DNA of 64,000 bases from Bradyrhizobium sp. CB2312. Its GTDB lineage: Bacteria > Pseudomonadota > Alphaproteobacteria > Rhizobiales > Xanthobacteraceae. Both the position numbers and the translations under genes were made by a program. Positions 53,583-63,542 of this stretch are shown here, in pieces. The stretch lies in assembly GCF_029714425.1 (NCBI RefSeq), contig NZ_CP121668.1:9631501-9695500 (forward strand), in the 5' to 3' direction. The stretch's first letter is position 1. Every line of letters starts with the position of its first letter. The notes below the pieces were generated by a model. It was not told where the DNA came from and did no database searches. It worked only from the letters and a program-made list of their open reading frames with translations.

Positions 53583-54738
53583 TCAAGTCCTCAAGTTCCA
53601 GCCCGAGCAGAAGATCGACAGCGGCAAGCCGACCAAGAAGGCCGGCACCGATCCGCGCCGCCGGTTCGTGGCAGGCCTGCGCCGCTATCGCCGCTTCCTG
53701 CTGATGGTCGTGCTGCCTGTTGTGGTCGCCGTCGGCGGCCTCACCTTCTATCTCAATGGCGGCCGCTATGTCGGCACCGACGATGCCTATGTCGGCGCGC
53801 AGAAGGTGCTGGTGACGCCAGACATCTCCGGCAAGATCGAGAAGGTCGTGGTCAAGGAAGGCCAGATCGTCAAGCAGGGCGACGAGCTGTTCGAGATCGA
53901 TCCCGTGCCGTTCCGTCTGGCGGTGGACGAGGCCAGGGCGCAGCTGATGCAGGCGCAGACCACCTATGACAATCTCCGCGCCAACATCAAGATCTACGGC
54001 GACATGCTGGATCTCGCCCAAAAAGGCGTCGACCTGAAGCAGCGCGACGTCGAGCGCAAGCAGGCGCTGGTGAAGAACAGCTACGGCTCGCAGCTCGACC
54101 TCGACAACGCCGCGAACGCGCTGGTCACGTCGGGCTCGATCGCGCAATACGTCAAGCAGCAGATCTCGACGGCCAAGACGCAATTGCTCGGCGACATCGA
54201 CCTGCCGCTGGAGAAATTCCCGCCCTACGCACAGGCCAAGTCCAAGCTCGACAATGCCGAGCGCAATCTCGACCACGCCGTGGTGCGTGCGCCGATGAGC
54301 GGCGTGGCGACGCAGGTCGAGCAGATCCAGCTCGGCCGTTACGTCACCGCAGGCACGGCGGTGTTCTCCATCATCGACGTCGCTCATCCCTGGGTCGACG
54401 CCAACCCGAAGGAGAGCGACCTCACCTACGTCACCGAAGGACAGCCGGTCACCCTGGAGGTCGACGCATTCCCGAACCACGTCTTCAAGGGCAAGATCGG
54501 CTCGCTCTCGCCCGGCACCGGCGCGCAATTCGCGATCCTGCCGCCGCAGAACGCCACCGGCAACTTCGTCAAGGTGGTGCAGCGTGTGCCGATCCGAATC
54601 TATTTCGACGAGACCGACAAATACGTGAGGAAGTTGAAGGCCGGCATGAGCGTCTATGCCACCATCGACACCGGCCACAAGCGCTCGCTCGCCGGACTGT
54701 TTGGCCTGTCGGCGACGGCCGCTCACGACAAGGACTGA
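53575..54738 (+). CDS. emrA: HlyD-family periplasmic adaptor of drug efflux
   Basis: 387 residues. One membrane helix at about 42-62 (FLLMVVLPVVVAVGGLTFYLNG), then a lipoyl/barrel-sandwich half (VLVTPDISGKIEKVVVKEGQIVKQGDELFEIDP), a coiled-coil region (about 120-230) and the second half (ARAPMSGVATQVEQIQLGRYV-like: VVRAPMSGVATQV). EmrA-type proteins link an inner-membrane MFS pump to an outer-membrane channel. It overlaps marR and is followed after 4 bases by the pump gene. Confidence 0.92.
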   Translation: MADQVLKFQPEQKIDSGKPTKKAGTDPRRRFVAGLRRYRRFLLMVVLPVVVAVGGLTFYLNGGRYVGTDDAYVGAQKVLVTPDISGKIEKVVVKEGQIVKQGDELFEIDPVPFRLAVDEARAQLMQAQTTYDNLRANIKIYGDMLDLAQKGVDLKQRDVERKQALVKNSYGSQLDLDNAANALVTSGSIAQYVKQQISTAKTQLLGDIDLPLEKFPPYAQAKSKLDNAERNLDHAVVRAPMSGVATQVEQIQLGRYVTAGTAVFSIIDVAHPWVDANPKESDLTYVTEGQPVTLEVDAFPNHVFKGKIGSLSPGTGAQFAILPPQNATGNFVKVVQRVPIRIYFDETDKYVRKLKAGMSVYATIDTGHKRSLAGLFGLSATAAHDKD

Positions 54739-54742
54739 TCCA

Positions 54743-56299
54743 ATGTCCGGCCCCAATGCCAGCCTGATGGTGCCCGGCCTGCGCCGGAACATGGTGACGA
54801 TCTGCGCCATGACCGCGACCATCATGCAGGCGCTGGACACCACCATCGCCAATGTCGCCCTGCCCTACATGCAGGGCACGCTGTCGGCCTCGCAGGACCA
54901 GATCAACTGGGTGCTGACCTCCTACATCGTCGCCGCGGCGATCATGACGGCGCCGGTGGGCTGGATCGCCAACCGCTACGGCCGCAAGCGCATCTTCATC
55001 ATCTGCTCGGCCGGCTTCACCATTGCCTCCGTGCTGTGCGGACTCGCGCAGGACATCAACCAGATGGTGCTGTTCCGCCTGCTGCAAGGCGTGTTCGGCG
55101 CCGCGCTGGTGCCGCTGTCGCAGTCGGTGATGCTCGACTATTACACGCTCCAGGAACGCGCCAAGGCGATGTCGATCTGGGGCATGGGCGTGATGATGGG
55201 CCCGATCATGGGCCCCTCGCTCGGCGCCTGGCTGACCGAGACCTATTCCTGGCACTGGGTGTTCTTCGTCAATTTGCCGTTCGGCGCGATCACCGTGATC
55301 GGGCTCATCATCTTCATGGACGAGACCAAGAAGGACCTCAGCCTCAAATTCGACTGGCTCGGCTTCGCCGCGCTGGCGATCGCGATTGGCGCCCTCCAGC
55401 TCGCGCTCGACCGCGGCGAGCAATTGGGCTGGCTCGAATCGAACGAGATCATCGCGGAATTCATCGTCTCGGCCGTCGCCTTCTACTTCTTCCTCGCGCA
55501 CTCCTTCACGACCTCGACGCCGTTCATCCGCTTCGCGCTGTTCCGGGATCGCAATTTCGTCACGGGCTGCATGTTCATGGTCGTGATGGGCCTCGTGCTG
55601 TTCTCGACCATGGCGCTGGCCTCGCCCTACATGCAGAACGTGATCGGCTATCCCATCATCACCGCCGGCCTGCTGCTGGCAAGCCGTGGCTTCGGCACCT
55701 TCTTCGCCATGATGCTGGTCGGCCGCATGATGCGCTATTTCGAGGCGCGCACGCTGATCATCACGGGCCTGACGCTGACCGCGGGCTCGCTGTTCCAGAT
55801 GACCGGCTGGACCGACCTGACCCAGGTGCCGGAGATCGTGACCGTCAGCGTGATCCAGGGCTTTGGCTTCGGCCTCGTGTTCGTGCCGCTCTCGACCGTG
55901 GCGTTCCTGACGCTGCCGAACAATTTGCGCACCGACGGCACCGCGATGCTGACCCTGATGCGCAACGTCGCGAGCTCGGTCGGCATTTCCGTCGTCATTG
56001 CCGAGCTGACGCAGGGAACGCGGCGGACCTATGCGATCCTCTCCGAGCACATCAATCCGTTCAACCACGCGCTGCAGATGCCCGACGTGCGCGGCATGAT
56101 CAATCTGTCCACCGACGCCGGCCGCGCCATGGCTGACAGGATGGTCAGCGTGCAGGCGCAGATCATCGCCTTCGCGCACGACTACCAGCTGGTGATGTTC
56201 TTCATCCTCTTCACCATCCCGCTCGCCCTGCTGATCGGCTCGACCAAGGCCACGCTGCGCAAGCAGGCCGCGGGGCCGGAACACGCGGTGATGGAGTAG
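54743..56299 (+). CDS. emrB: DHA2-family MFS drug efflux pump
   Basis: 518 residues from ATG 54743. About 14 hydrophobic segments. Motif C and A features: MTATIMQALDTTIANVALPYMQGTL in helix 1, WVLTSYIVAAAIMTAPVGWIANRYGRKR, and FRLLQGVFGAALVPLSQSVMLD. It exports lipophilic compounds by proton antiport together with the EmrA protein encoded upstream. No outer-membrane TolC gene is here. Confidence 0.94.
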   Translation: MSGPNASLMVPGLRRNMVTICAMTATIMQALDTTIANVALPYMQGTLSASQDQINWVLTSYIVAAAIMTAPVGWIANRYGRKRIFIICSAGFTIASVLCGLAQDINQMVLFRLLQGVFGAALVPLSQSVMLDYYTLQERAKAMSIWGMGVMMGPIMGPSLGAWLTETYSWHWVFFVNLPFGAITVIGLIIFMDETKKDLSLKFDWLGFAALAIAIGALQLALDRGEQLGWLESNEIIAEFIVSAVAFYFFLAHSFTTSTPFIRFALFRDRNFVTGCMFMVVMGLVLFSTMALASPYMQNVIGYPIITAGLLLASRGFGTFFAMMLVGRMMRYFEARTLIITGLTLTAGSLFQMTGWTDLTQVPEIVTVSVIQGFGFGLVFVPLSTVAFLTLPNNLRTDGTAMLTLMRNVASSVGISVVIAELTQGTRRTYAILSEHINPFNHALQMPDVRGMINLSTDAGRAMADRMVSVQAQIIAFAHDYQLVMFFILFTIPLALLIGSTKATLRKQAAGPEHAVME

Positions 56300-56324
56300 T
56301 TATCGGACGTTAGCGCTTCGCACC

Positions 56325-56411
56325 GTCATTGCGAGCGCAGCGAAGCAATCCAGACTGTATCCGCGGCGGCAGCCTGGATTGCTTCGTCGCAAGTGCTCCT
56401 CGCAATGACGG
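56325..56411. repeat. Interspersed palindromic repeat, family A
   Basis: GTCATTGCGAGCGCAGCGAAGCAATCCAG ... CTGGATTGCTTCGTCGCAAGTGCTCCTCGCAATGACGG. Between convergent genes. Confidence 0.88.
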
Positions 56412-56427
56412 CTTGCTGCACGAGCTT

Positions 56428-57489
56428 CTACAACAGCTCCTCGCACCCCAAATCCTCGACCGCCATCATCACCCGCTCGAGGTTGTTCCACCAGATCAGC
56501 GGCGGAATGTTGATGCTCCATTGCCAGACCGGCTTGGTGATCTGCCAGAGCACCGACAGGCGATAGTCCTGATCGAGCGCGCCGCGCGTGTAGCCGGTGA
56601 CACCATTGGCCATCAGCGTCTCGTGATAATGATTGAGCAGCGGCCGCTCGAGCGTCTGTCGTTGCTGCGGATACCATTGGGTCGCCATCATGTAGGCGAG
56701 GTCGATCGTGGGCACGTTGACGCGCCATTGGTCGAAATCGAAGATTCGCACGGTGTCTGCGACGCCGGGGCGCGGCAGCAGGAAATTCCAGATATGGGCA
56801 TCGCCATGCGCAATGCTGATGTGACGCCGTGACTGATAGCGCTGGGACAGCCGGGCCGAATGCTCGATCAGGCAGCGATAGAGGGTGCGGCGCTCTTCGC
56901 TGAGGCGGTCGCCGAGCAGATCGGCAAAACGGTCGTAATGGCCGGCAAAGGTCTCCATGTGCTGCGCTCGGTCCTCGGCGCTCGCCCAGCTGCCGACGGT
57001 ATCGCCAAGGCCTGGATGGTCCCACCATGCCGCATGCCAGCGCGCCAGGGTCGTGACGATGGCCATCGCCTGCTCGCGCGACGGCGGCAGAGGCCATTGA
57101 GTCGCGAGCACATGGCTGTCGGTGAGATCCTCGAGCAGGAGATGCCAGGCCTGGCTCTCCTCGTCGAAGCTGCCGTCGAAGCTGCGCGGCGCGAGCCCCC
57201 GCGGCATGCTCGGCGCAAGTTGCGTGTAGAAAGCCACCTCGTGCCGGCCGGCATCTGCAAGCGATTTTGCGAAGGCGGCATGCGCGGTCTTCAGGATCAG
57301 CGATTGCGGGGCACCGGCGGATTCCCCGACATAGCGCAGGCCGAGGCGGACGATGTGCGACAGGACGGTGTCACGCTGGTGCAGCACCTTCACCTCGCGC
57401 ACGGCACCGGCGTCCAGCACGCCGCCCCTGCGCAGCGCCGTCGTCAATTGGGCGGGCTCAACGACCGCCGGCAGTTGTGGAGGTGTCAT
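56428..57489 (-). CDS. APH-family phosphotransferase (aminoglycoside/choline kinase-like)
   Basis: 353 residues from ATG 57489. The kinase-like fold shows the catalytic HGDAHIWNFL (HxDxxxxN) near 230 and the metal-binding IFDFDQWRVN near 255. The N-terminal ATP lobe has SLILKTAHAAF with the expected lysine and HLLLEDLTDSH at the hinge. Relatives include many proteins that phosphorylate small alcohols or CoA-ester precursors in catabolism, so antibiotic resistance should not be assumed. No linked partner gene. Confidence 0.85.
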   Translation of the reverse strand: MTPPQLPAVVEPAQLTTALRRGGVLDAGAVREVKVLHQRDTVLSHIVRLGLRYVGESAGAPQSLILKTAHAAFAKSLADAGRHEVAFYTQLAPSMPRGLAPRSFDGSFDEESQAWHLLLEDLTDSHVLATQWPLPPSREQAMAIVTTLARWHAAWWDHPGLGDTVGSWASAEDRAQHMETFAGHYDRFADLLGDRLSEERRTLYRCLIEHSARLSQRYQSRRHISIAHGDAHIWNFLLPRPGVADTVRIFDFDQWRVNVPTIDLAYMMATQWYPQQRQTLERPLLNHYHETLMANGVTGYTRGALDQDYRLSVLWQITKPVWQWSINIPPLIWWNNLERVMMAVEDLGCEELL

Positions 57490-57565
57490 GGCCACGATGC
57501 CCCTGTCCCGCGCCATACTGCACGATCGCAATTCCGGGCACCAGCGGCAGAGCTGATGCCGGGCT

Positions 57566-59254
57566 TCAGGCCGCGGCGGTCGAGTCCCGCACGGTCCGGA
57601 CCACGACCGACCGCAGCTGTTCGAGATTGGCCGCCATGCCGGCGATCGCCTGCCTCACCTCCGTGGCGCGTTCGTTCACGGAGGCAGCGTCGCGGCTGAC
57701 ACTGCCGATCTTGGCTGAGACCTCCTTGGCGGCGGACGCCGATTCGGAGATCGACCGGGCGATCTGCCGCGTCGCGGCGTCCTGCTCGCCCATCGCGGCG
57801 GCAACCGAGGTGGCGACGCCGTCGATCTCGACGATGTGGCCTCCCATGCTCTCGACGGCATCGACGGCGGCCTGGGTCGAGGTCTGGATCTCGGCGATCA
57901 GCCGCGTGATCTCCTCGGTGGATTTGGCGGTCTGGTCCGACAGCGATTTCACCTCTGCAGCGACCACCGCGAAGCCGCGGCCGGCTTCGCCGGCGCGCGC
58001 GGCCTCGATCGTGGCGTTGAGCGCCAGCAGATTGGTCTGGCCGGCGATGCCGCCGATGAGATCCGAGACCTCGGCGATCTTCTTCACCGCGCCCGCCAGC
58101 GCCTGGATGGTCGAACGCGCCTGCTCACGGCCGGTGACCGCCGATTTGGTGACGGTCGAAGTCCGCGCCACCTGGGTCGCGATCTCCCGGATCGAGGCGC
58201 TCAACTGTTCGGCCGCGACCGAAACGGTCTGCGAGCTGCCCAGCGCCTGGGTGGAGGCCGCGGCCACCGCCTGCGACTCCGCCGACAGCGACCTCGCGAT
58301 CTCGGACAGGCTGGAGGCGGCCCGCTCGACGCCCTGGCTCGCCGCACTCGCGGTGTCGACCGAGCGGCCGGTCTCGCGCTCCACGGTTTCGGCCATCTGG
58401 TTCAGGGCAGAGCGCTTGGCGAGCACGGCTTCCTGCTCCTGGCGCTGCTGCTCCTCACGCAGGCGGGAATTCTCGACCGCCGCCTGCTTGAACACCAGAA
58501 GCGCGCCCGCCATCGAGCCGACCTCGTCCTGACGGTGCGCGAAAGGAATATCGGCGCCGAGATCGCCGGTCGCGAGCTTCTGCATCGCCCCGGTCATCCG
58601 CACGATCGGTCGCACCACGCCGACGGCAACGCCGAGCAGACCCGCGGCAATGAAGGCGAGGACGGCGGCGGAGACGCCGAGAAGGATGTAAAGCATCGAG
58701 CTGTCGCGGTCCGCGGCCAGCTTCTCCATGGCGGCATTCTGTTTGTTGGCGTTCTCGACGATGCTGTCGATGACGGCGCGGTGCGCGGTGTAGGCATCCT
58801 TGAGCTGCGCATAGGCGCGCTCGGCGGCAGCCGTATCCTTGGCCTTGAGGGCCGGCAGCACATGGTCGGACGCCTTCCAGAATTTCTGCACCTCGGCATC
58901 GGATTTTTGCACCAGGGCAGTCTTCAGGTCGGCCGAGAGGCTGGATGCGACCCAGTAAGCCTTGCGCTCGTCGTAATCCTTGCGGAGCTGGACCAGGCGC
59001 TCGCCATGGGCCGCCAGCTGATCCGGCTCGCGCATGGCGAGGGTGGCTTCGAGATAGGCCTCGATGACGTATTCCGGCGGCGGCAGGATGTCGGCGATGA
59101 GGTCATTGCCGAGCTTGATGTCGGAATAGAGCGGACCGCCGACCTTGAGTTCGCGTAGCGCATAGAGACTGGTGGAGACGACCGCGGTGAAGCCGATGGC
59201 CAGCACGATTCCGAACGCAATAATCGCGGACGACAACGACAGGCGAATTTTCAT
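57566..59254 (-). CDS. Methyl-accepting chemotaxis protein
   Basis: 562 residues: membrane helix at about 9-30, a periplasmic sensor of about 150 residues (helical, with [20 protein letters not shown]), second helix near 190-210, a HAMP region ([23 protein letters not shown]), and a long signalling domain whose hairpin tip reads [29 protein letters not shown]. The last residues do not form a CheR-docking pentapeptide. The ligand is unknown; the neighbouring pca genes make an aromatic acid or dicarboxylate plausible (inference). Confidence 0.93.
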   Translation of the reverse strand: MKIRLSLSSAIIAFGIVLAIGFTAVVSTSLYALRELKVGGPLYSDIKLGNDLIADILPPPEYVIEAYLEATLAMREPDQLAAHGERLVQLRKDYDERKAYWVASSLSADLKTALVQKSDAEVQKFWKASDHVLPALKAKDTAAAERAYAQLKDAYTAHRAVIDSIVENANKQNAAMEKLAADRDSSMLYILLGVSAAVLAFIAAGLLGVAVGVVRPIVRMTGAMQKLATGDLGADIPFAHRQDEVGSMAGALLVFKQAAVENSRLREEQQRQEQEAVLAKRSALNQMAETVERETGRSVDTASAASQGVERAASSLSEIARSLSAESQAVAAASTQALGSSQTVSVAAEQLSASIREIATQVARTSTVTKSAVTGREQARSTIQALAGAVKKIAEVSDLIGGIAGQTNLLALNATIEAARAGEAGRGFAVVAAEVKSLSDQTAKSTEEITRLIAEIQTSTQAAVDAVESMGGHIVEIDGVATSVAAAMGEQDAATRQIARSISESASAAKEVSAKIGSVSRDAASVNERATEVRQAIAGMAANLEQLRSVVVRTVRDSTAAA

Positions 59255-59443
59255 GGGGCAATCCGGGCGCGAATCAAATTCGCACTGACCCTAGACCGCT
59301 ACGGTAAATACGGGCTTTCCTCGCGGAGAGGTTGCAGAAGAAAAGCTCCGGAGAACTACGGGAAGAAGTGCCGCCAATCGGTTTGGGTCAATGAACTGAC
59401 GCTCAAACGCGCACCGGCTGCGATTTTGCGCTGAATGAGAAGC

Positions 59444-59474
59444 GCGTAGCGGCGACCGGGAGTCGCCGCTACGC
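59444..59474 (-). terminator. Hairpin downstream of pcaG
   Basis: Perfect 13-base arms GCGTAGCGGCGAC and GTCGCCGCTACGC with loop CGGGA, 7 bases after the pcaG stop. It has no clear U-run, so it may be a hairpin stabilising the transcript end. Confidence 0.6.
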
Positions 59475-59480
59475 ATTGCC

Positions 59481-60083
59481 TTAGACGTCGAAGAACACCG
59501 TCTCGTTGTCGCCCTGAAGCCGCAGATCGAGCCGGTAGACCGGCTTGCCGGCTTCGCGCACCGCGGTCAGCGTGGCGCGGCGATCGGCCGGCACCAGCGC
59601 CAGCACGGGGTCGGCGGCGTTGCCGGCCTCGTCGCTGAAATAGATCCGGGTGTAGAGATGCCGCAGCATGCCGCGTCCGAACACCGCGAGCACGATGTGC
59701 GGCGCCTGCGGCTTGCCATCGGGATCCGGCACTGCGCCCGGCTTGATGGTGTCGAAGGAATAATTGCCGTCCTTGTCGGTGCCGCAGCGGGCAAAGCCGC
59801 GGAAGCTGGCGTTCGGCAGCGCGCGCTTGTCCTGCGGGTCGGCAAAGCGTCCCTGCGCATCCGCCTGCCAGATCTCCAGCATGACGTCGGGCACGACGAC
59901 GCCGTCGCCGTCGAACACCCGGCCCTCGATGCGGATGCGGTCGCCGGTGACGTCGGGCGTCAGCGTCGAGTTGGTGAACGCGTCGTTCCACGCGTACTCG
60001 CCGTTCGGCGTCAGGCCGTATTTGAAGAACGGACCGACGGTCTGCGATGGCGTGATCCCATTGGGCTTCACAGAATCCTGCAC
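59481..60083 (-). CDS. pcaG: Protocatechuate 3,4-dioxygenase alpha subunit
   Basis: 200 residues starting at GTG 60083, with GGAG 8 bases upstream. The N-terminal TPSQTVGPFFKYGLTPN and the core VRIEGRVFDGDGVVVPDVMLEIWQADAQG are alpha-subunit hallmarks; this subunit lacks the iron ligands. It pairs with the PcaH beta subunit to cleave protocatechuate to beta-carboxymuconate. The start codon overlaps the pcaH TAG by one base, so the two subunits are coupled. Confidence 0.95.
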   Translation of the reverse strand: MQDSVKPNGITPSQTVGPFFKYGLTPNGEYAWNDAFTNSTLTPDVTGDRIRIEGRVFDGDGVVVPDVMLEIWQADAQGRFADPQDKRALPNASFRGFARCGTDKDGNYSFDTIKPGAVPDPDGKPQAPHIVLAVFGRGMLRHLYTRIYFSDEAGNAADPVLALVPADRRATLTAVREAGKPVYRLDLRLQGDNETVFFDV

Positions 60084-60784
60084 TAGTGGTTCTCCATAGG
60101 CGTGGCGTTCTTGCCGCGCAGCACGATGTCAAAGCGGTAGCACAGCGCCCATTCGGGCTGGGTGTTCTCGAGGTCGAACGACGACACCATCCGCGCCCGC
60201 GCCTTCTCGTCCGGCACCGAGTTGAAGATCGGGTCGAACGGAAACAGCGGATCAGCAGGGAAATACATCTGCGTCACCAGGCGCGTGACGAAGGAATGGC
60301 CGAACACCGACAGATGGATGTGCGCGGGTCGCCAGGCGTTGTGGTGATTGCCCCAAGGGTAGGCGCCGGGCTTGATGGTGACGAAGCGGTAATAGCCGTC
60401 GGCATCGCTCACGGTGCGGCCCGCGCCGGTGAAATTCGGATCGAGCGGCGCCGGATGCTGGTCGCGGACATGGACATAGCGGCCGCAGGAATTGGCTTGC
60501 CAGATCTCGACCAGCGAATTCGGCACGCCGCGGCCGTCCTCGTCACGGACATGGCCGTGCACGATGATGCGCTCGCCGATCGGCTCGCCGGCATGCTGGG
60601 TGGTGAGGTCGTTGTCGCCCTTGCGCACGGTCTCGTGGCCATAGACCGGGCCGGTGAGCTCCGACAAGGTGTGGCGCATCGGGATCAAGGGCTTGTTCGG
60701 CGCGCGCTTGATCGAGCTCTTGTAGTCGGGCGACAGCGGCAGCGGATGCGCCTTGTTGCTGTCGGTGGGATAGATGAATGTCAT
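60083..60784 (-). CDS. pcaH: Protocatechuate 3,4-dioxygenase beta subunit
   Basis: 233 residues. It contains the ferric iron ligands of the family: tyrosines in SCGRYVHVRD and AYPWGNHH, and histidines in WRPAHIHLSVFG. LVEIWQANSCGRY and DPNFTGAGR are further beta-subunit blocks. With PcaG it forms the intradiol dioxygenase that opens protocatechuate in the beta-ketoadipate pathway. It lies 107 bases downstream of the second intradiol dioxygenase gene on the same strand. Confidence 0.96.
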   Translation of the reverse strand: MTFIYPTDSNKAHPLPLSPDYKSSIKRAPNKPLIPMRHTLSELTGPVYGHETVRKGDNDLTTQHAGEPIGERIIVHGHVRDEDGRGVPNSLVEIWQANSCGRYVHVRDQHPAPLDPNFTGAGRTVSDADGYYRFVTIKPGAYPWGNHHNAWRPAHIHLSVFGHSFVTRLVTQMYFPADPLFPFDPIFNSVPDEKARARMVSSFDLENTQPEWALCYRFDIVLRGKNATPMENH

Positions 60785-60891
60785 TGGCGAACTCCTCCCC
60801 GGCCATTTTGGTCCGGCCGGTCAACGCTTCCGCCAATCATTATAGGATATAACTAATTGGGGGAAGCGGGTTTAAGCCTCCTGCGCCGACG

Positions 60892-61785
60892 CTATTTGAT
60901 CGGCGGACGTGGCAGCACGGCTTCCCCAGCGTCGAGTCGGTAGGTGTGGTCGAGCGAGTACCAGGGCGTCGCGACGTCGGGCGCGGTCGGATGCGGCGCA
61001 TCATGGCGCTGGAACTTGCCGATCAGCGCCTGCGTCACGCCGAACTGCACGTCGCTGTCGATATGCGGATCGGCGGGATCGTAGACCTGCGAGATCAGCA
61101 CCTTGAATCCGGGCTTGAAGATCAGGGCGTGCAGATGCGCGGGTCGATAGGGGTGCCGGCTCTGCGCCTCCAACAGGCGCCCGACCACGCCGTTGGTCGG
61201 AATGGGATAGCCGACCATCATCACCGAACGGAAGGCGAAGCGCCCGTCTTGGTCGGTCGTGAACTTGCCGCGCAGGTTCATGTCGGCCTGCTCAGGGTCC
61301 TGGTTCTCATAAAGACCAACCGGTGAAGCATGCCAGACATCGATCTCGGCACCGGCGACGGGACGGCCGCCCTTGTCGACGACGCGGCCGCTCACGAACA
61401 GCGGCGCCCCCGGCGTTTCCGAGCGCACGATCGATCCGCCATTCTCGACCCGCGGCGAGTTCAGCCGCCAGAACGGCCCGAGCAGCGACTGGTCGGTTTC
61501 GGTATTACCGTTGTCGCCATTGTTGAGCAGGCACACCAGCGGAGAGACGCCCAGCGAGCCCGCCATCAGCACGACTTCGTTGTGCGTGTCGGTGGTCAGC
61601 TTACCGAGCTCGGCCACGATCGCGGTGGCATCGCGAAACTCCTTCTCGGTCAGGCGAACGTCGCGGACGAAGGCGTGGAGGTGCTTGACCAGCGAGACCA
61701 TGATCTGGCGGAGCCGCGGATCGGATGTCCGCTCCATCACCGCCAGGGCTGCAGCCGTGACGTCCTGCTCGCGCTCGATGATCAT
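60892..61785 (-). CDS. Intradiol ring-cleavage dioxygenase (hydroxyquinol/catechol 1,2-dioxygenase)
   Basis: 297 residues, with the N-terminal helical dimer domain (about 1-100) that catechol-type enzymes have. Iron ligands are visible: tyrosines in VGLYENQDPEQ and MMVGYPIPTNG, and histidines in RPAHLHALIF. QSLLGPFWRL and FVSGRVVDKGGRPVAGAEIDVWHA are family blocks. Hydroxyquinol 1,2-dioxygenase seems the nearer relative, giving maleylacetate, but no maleylacetate reductase gene is near, so catechol cannot be excluded. It is followed by pcaH. Confidence 0.9.
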   Translation of the reverse strand: MIIEREQDVTAAALAVMERTSDPRLRQIMVSLVKHLHAFVRDVRLTEKEFRDATAIVAELGKLTTDTHNEVVLMAGSLGVSPLVCLLNNGDNGNTETDQSLLGPFWRLNSPRVENGGSIVRSETPGAPLFVSGRVVDKGGRPVAGAEIDVWHASPVGLYENQDPEQADMNLRGKFTTDQDGRFAFRSVMMVGYPIPTNGVVGRLLEAQSRHPYRPAHLHALIFKPGFKVLISQVYDPADPHIDSDVQFGVTQALIGKFQRHDAPHPTAPDVATPWYSLDHTYRLDAGEAVLPRPPIK

Positions 61786-61845
61786 GCTCGTCTCCCAACC
61801 ACCCGGTCGTTCCGGGGCGCGAGTGAAACGAGCGGCCCGGACTCT

Positions 61846-61983
61846 TCACCTCGGCCCGCTTGCGGGGAGAGGTCGGATTGCGCAGCAATCCGGGTGAGGG
61901 GGTACAGGTCCCAAAGCCATCTCATCCGCGGAGAGATGCCCCTCACCCCAACCCTCTCCCCGTAAGAACGGGGAGAGGGGGAG
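61846..61983. repeat. Interspersed palindromic repeat, family D
   Basis: CACCTCGGCCCGCTTGCGGGGAGAGGTCGGATTGCGCAGCAATCCGGGTGAGGGG left; CCCCTCACCCCAACCCTCTCCCCGTAAGAACGGGGAGAGGGGG right. Confidence 0.85.
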
Positions 61984-61992
61984 GACAGAGTC

Positions 61993-63201
61993 TTAATTCA
62001 GCTTCTCGATCGCGACGGCCACACCCTGGCCGACGCCGACGCACATGGTGGCGAGCGCGAGCTTGCCGCCGCGCTTCTCCATGCCGTGCACGGCGGTGAG
62101 CGCGAGGCGCGCGCCGCTCATGCCGAGCGGATGGCCGAGCGCGATGGCGCCGCCATGCGGGTTGACGTAGTCGGCATCGTCGGCGACGCCGAGCTGGCGC
62201 ATGCAGGCAATGCCCTGCGAAGCGAAGGCTTCGTTGAGCTCGATCAGGTCGAAATCGCTGATCTTCTTGCCCAGCCGCTCCATCAGCTTGCGGGTCGCGG
62301 GCACCGGGCCGATGCCCATGATGCGCGGCGGCACGCCGGCCGAAGCGAGGCCGAGAATGCGCGCGCGCGGCGTCAGACCATGCTTCTTCACCGCGGCCTC
62401 CGAGGCGAGGATCATGGCGGCGGCGCCGTCATTGACGCCCGACGCGTTGCCAGCGGTCACCGTGCCGGGATTGCGCACGATCGGCTTCAGTTTGGCCAAG
62501 CCTTCCAGCGTGGTCTCGGGACGCGGATGCTCGTCCTTGTCCACCATGATGGGACCAGCCTTGCCGCCGGGAATGGTGATCGGGATGATCTCTTCGGCGA
62601 AATAGCCGGCTGCGATCGCCTTGCCGGCGCGCTGCTGCGAGCGGATCGCGAAGGCGTCCTGGTCGGCACGCGAGACCTGGAACTCCTCGGCGACGTTCTC
62701 GCCGGTCTCGGGCATGGCATCGACGCCATACTGCGCCTTCAAGAGCGGATTGATGAAGCGCCAGCCGATCGTGGTGTCGAAGATCTCGGCGGAGCGCGAG
62801 AAGGCCTCCTGCGCCTTGCCCATCACGAAGGGCGCGCGGGTCATGGATTCGACGCCGCCAGCGATGGCCAGTTCGATCTCGCCGGAACGGATGGCGCGGC
62901 CTGCCGCACCGACCGCATCGAGGCCGGAGGCGCAGAGGCGGTTGAGCGTCTGGCCGGGAACCGAGTCCGGGAGGCCCGCCAGCAGGAGCGCCATGCGCGC
63001 GACGTTGCGGTTGTCTTCGCCGGCCTGGTTGGCGCAGCCGAAGAACACTTCGTCCACCTGCGCCCAATCGAGATTCGGGTGCTTGGCCATCAGCGCCTTG
63101 ATTGGGGCCGCGGCGAGGTCGTCGGCGCGCACCTTGGCGAGCGAGCCGCCGAAACGGCCGATCGGGGTCCGCACGGCATCGCAGATAAAGACGTCACGCA
63201 T
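61993..63201 (-). CDS. pcaF: 3-oxoadipyl-CoA/acetyl-CoA C-acyltransferase (thiolase)
   Basis: 402 residues from ATG 63201 (further upstream frame has no homology). Thiolase catalytic residues: Cys in LNRLCASGLDAV near residue 91, the His in NPHGGAIALGHPLGMSGAR near 355-360 and the second Cys in ATMCVGVGQG near 390. The start RDVFICDAVRTPIGRFGG fits PcaF. It is first in a co-oriented block with the dioxygenases, so 3-oxoadipyl-CoA is the likely substrate. The pcaIJ transferase genes are not in the window. Confidence 0.92.
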   Translation of the reverse strand: MRDVFICDAVRTPIGRFGGSLAKVRADDLAAAPIKALMAKHPNLDWAQVDEVFFGCANQAGEDNRNVARMALLLAGLPDSVPGQTLNRLCASGLDAVGAAGRAIRSGEIELAIAGGVESMTRAPFVMGKAQEAFSRSAEIFDTTIGWRFINPLLKAQYGVDAMPETGENVAEEFQVSRADQDAFAIRSQQRAGKAIAAGYFAEEIIPITIPGGKAGPIMVDKDEHPRPETTLEGLAKLKPIVRNPGTVTAGNASGVNDGAAAMILASEAAVKKHGLTPRARILGLASAGVPPRIMGIGPVPATRKLMERLGKKISDFDLIELNEAFASQGIACMRQLGVADDADYVNPHGGAIALGHPLGMSGARLALTAVHGMEKRGGKLALATMCVGVGQGVAVAIEKLN

Positions 63202-63542
63202 CGTTGTTCTCCCTGAATGCCGCGATCCGGCCAAATTCTTCAATGTCGGCGGAGTATTAGGAGGGCGCCCGCGGCAGGTCAATTGACGGTTTCGCGGGCG
63301 GCGTATTCGACCGAAAGCCATGAAACCCAACCGTCATTCCGGGGCGCGACGAAGTCGCGAGCCCGGAATCCATAACCACGAGCCGGGGTTATGGATTCCG
63401 GGCCTGCGCCTGACGGCGCACCCCGGAATGACGACCGAGAATGTGGCGCTCATTATCCCGCCATACGGACAGCGTGGAAAACCCGCCCTTCCAAGTCAAA
63501 CCGATAGGACGCTCAGGCGAAATTTTGTAGGTTGCGCCGCCC
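63202..63542. other. 341-base divergent gap pcaF / mutS
   Basis: Contains a family B repeat (63332-63432) and presumably the two promoters. No open frame in it is supported as a gene, and no RNA gene or clear operator was seen. Confidence 0.5.
63332..63432. repeat. Interspersed palindromic repeat, family B
   Basis: CGTCATTCCGGGGCGCGACGAAGTCGCGAGCCCGGAATCCATAACC, then GGTTATGGATTCCGGGCCTGCGCCTGACGGCGCACCCCGGAATGACG, inverted. Confidence 0.88.

Noticed and set aside
56428..57489. Aminoglycoside resistance gene
   Set aside because: The APH fold is shared by many metabolic kinases; there is no resistance context or closer match visible.
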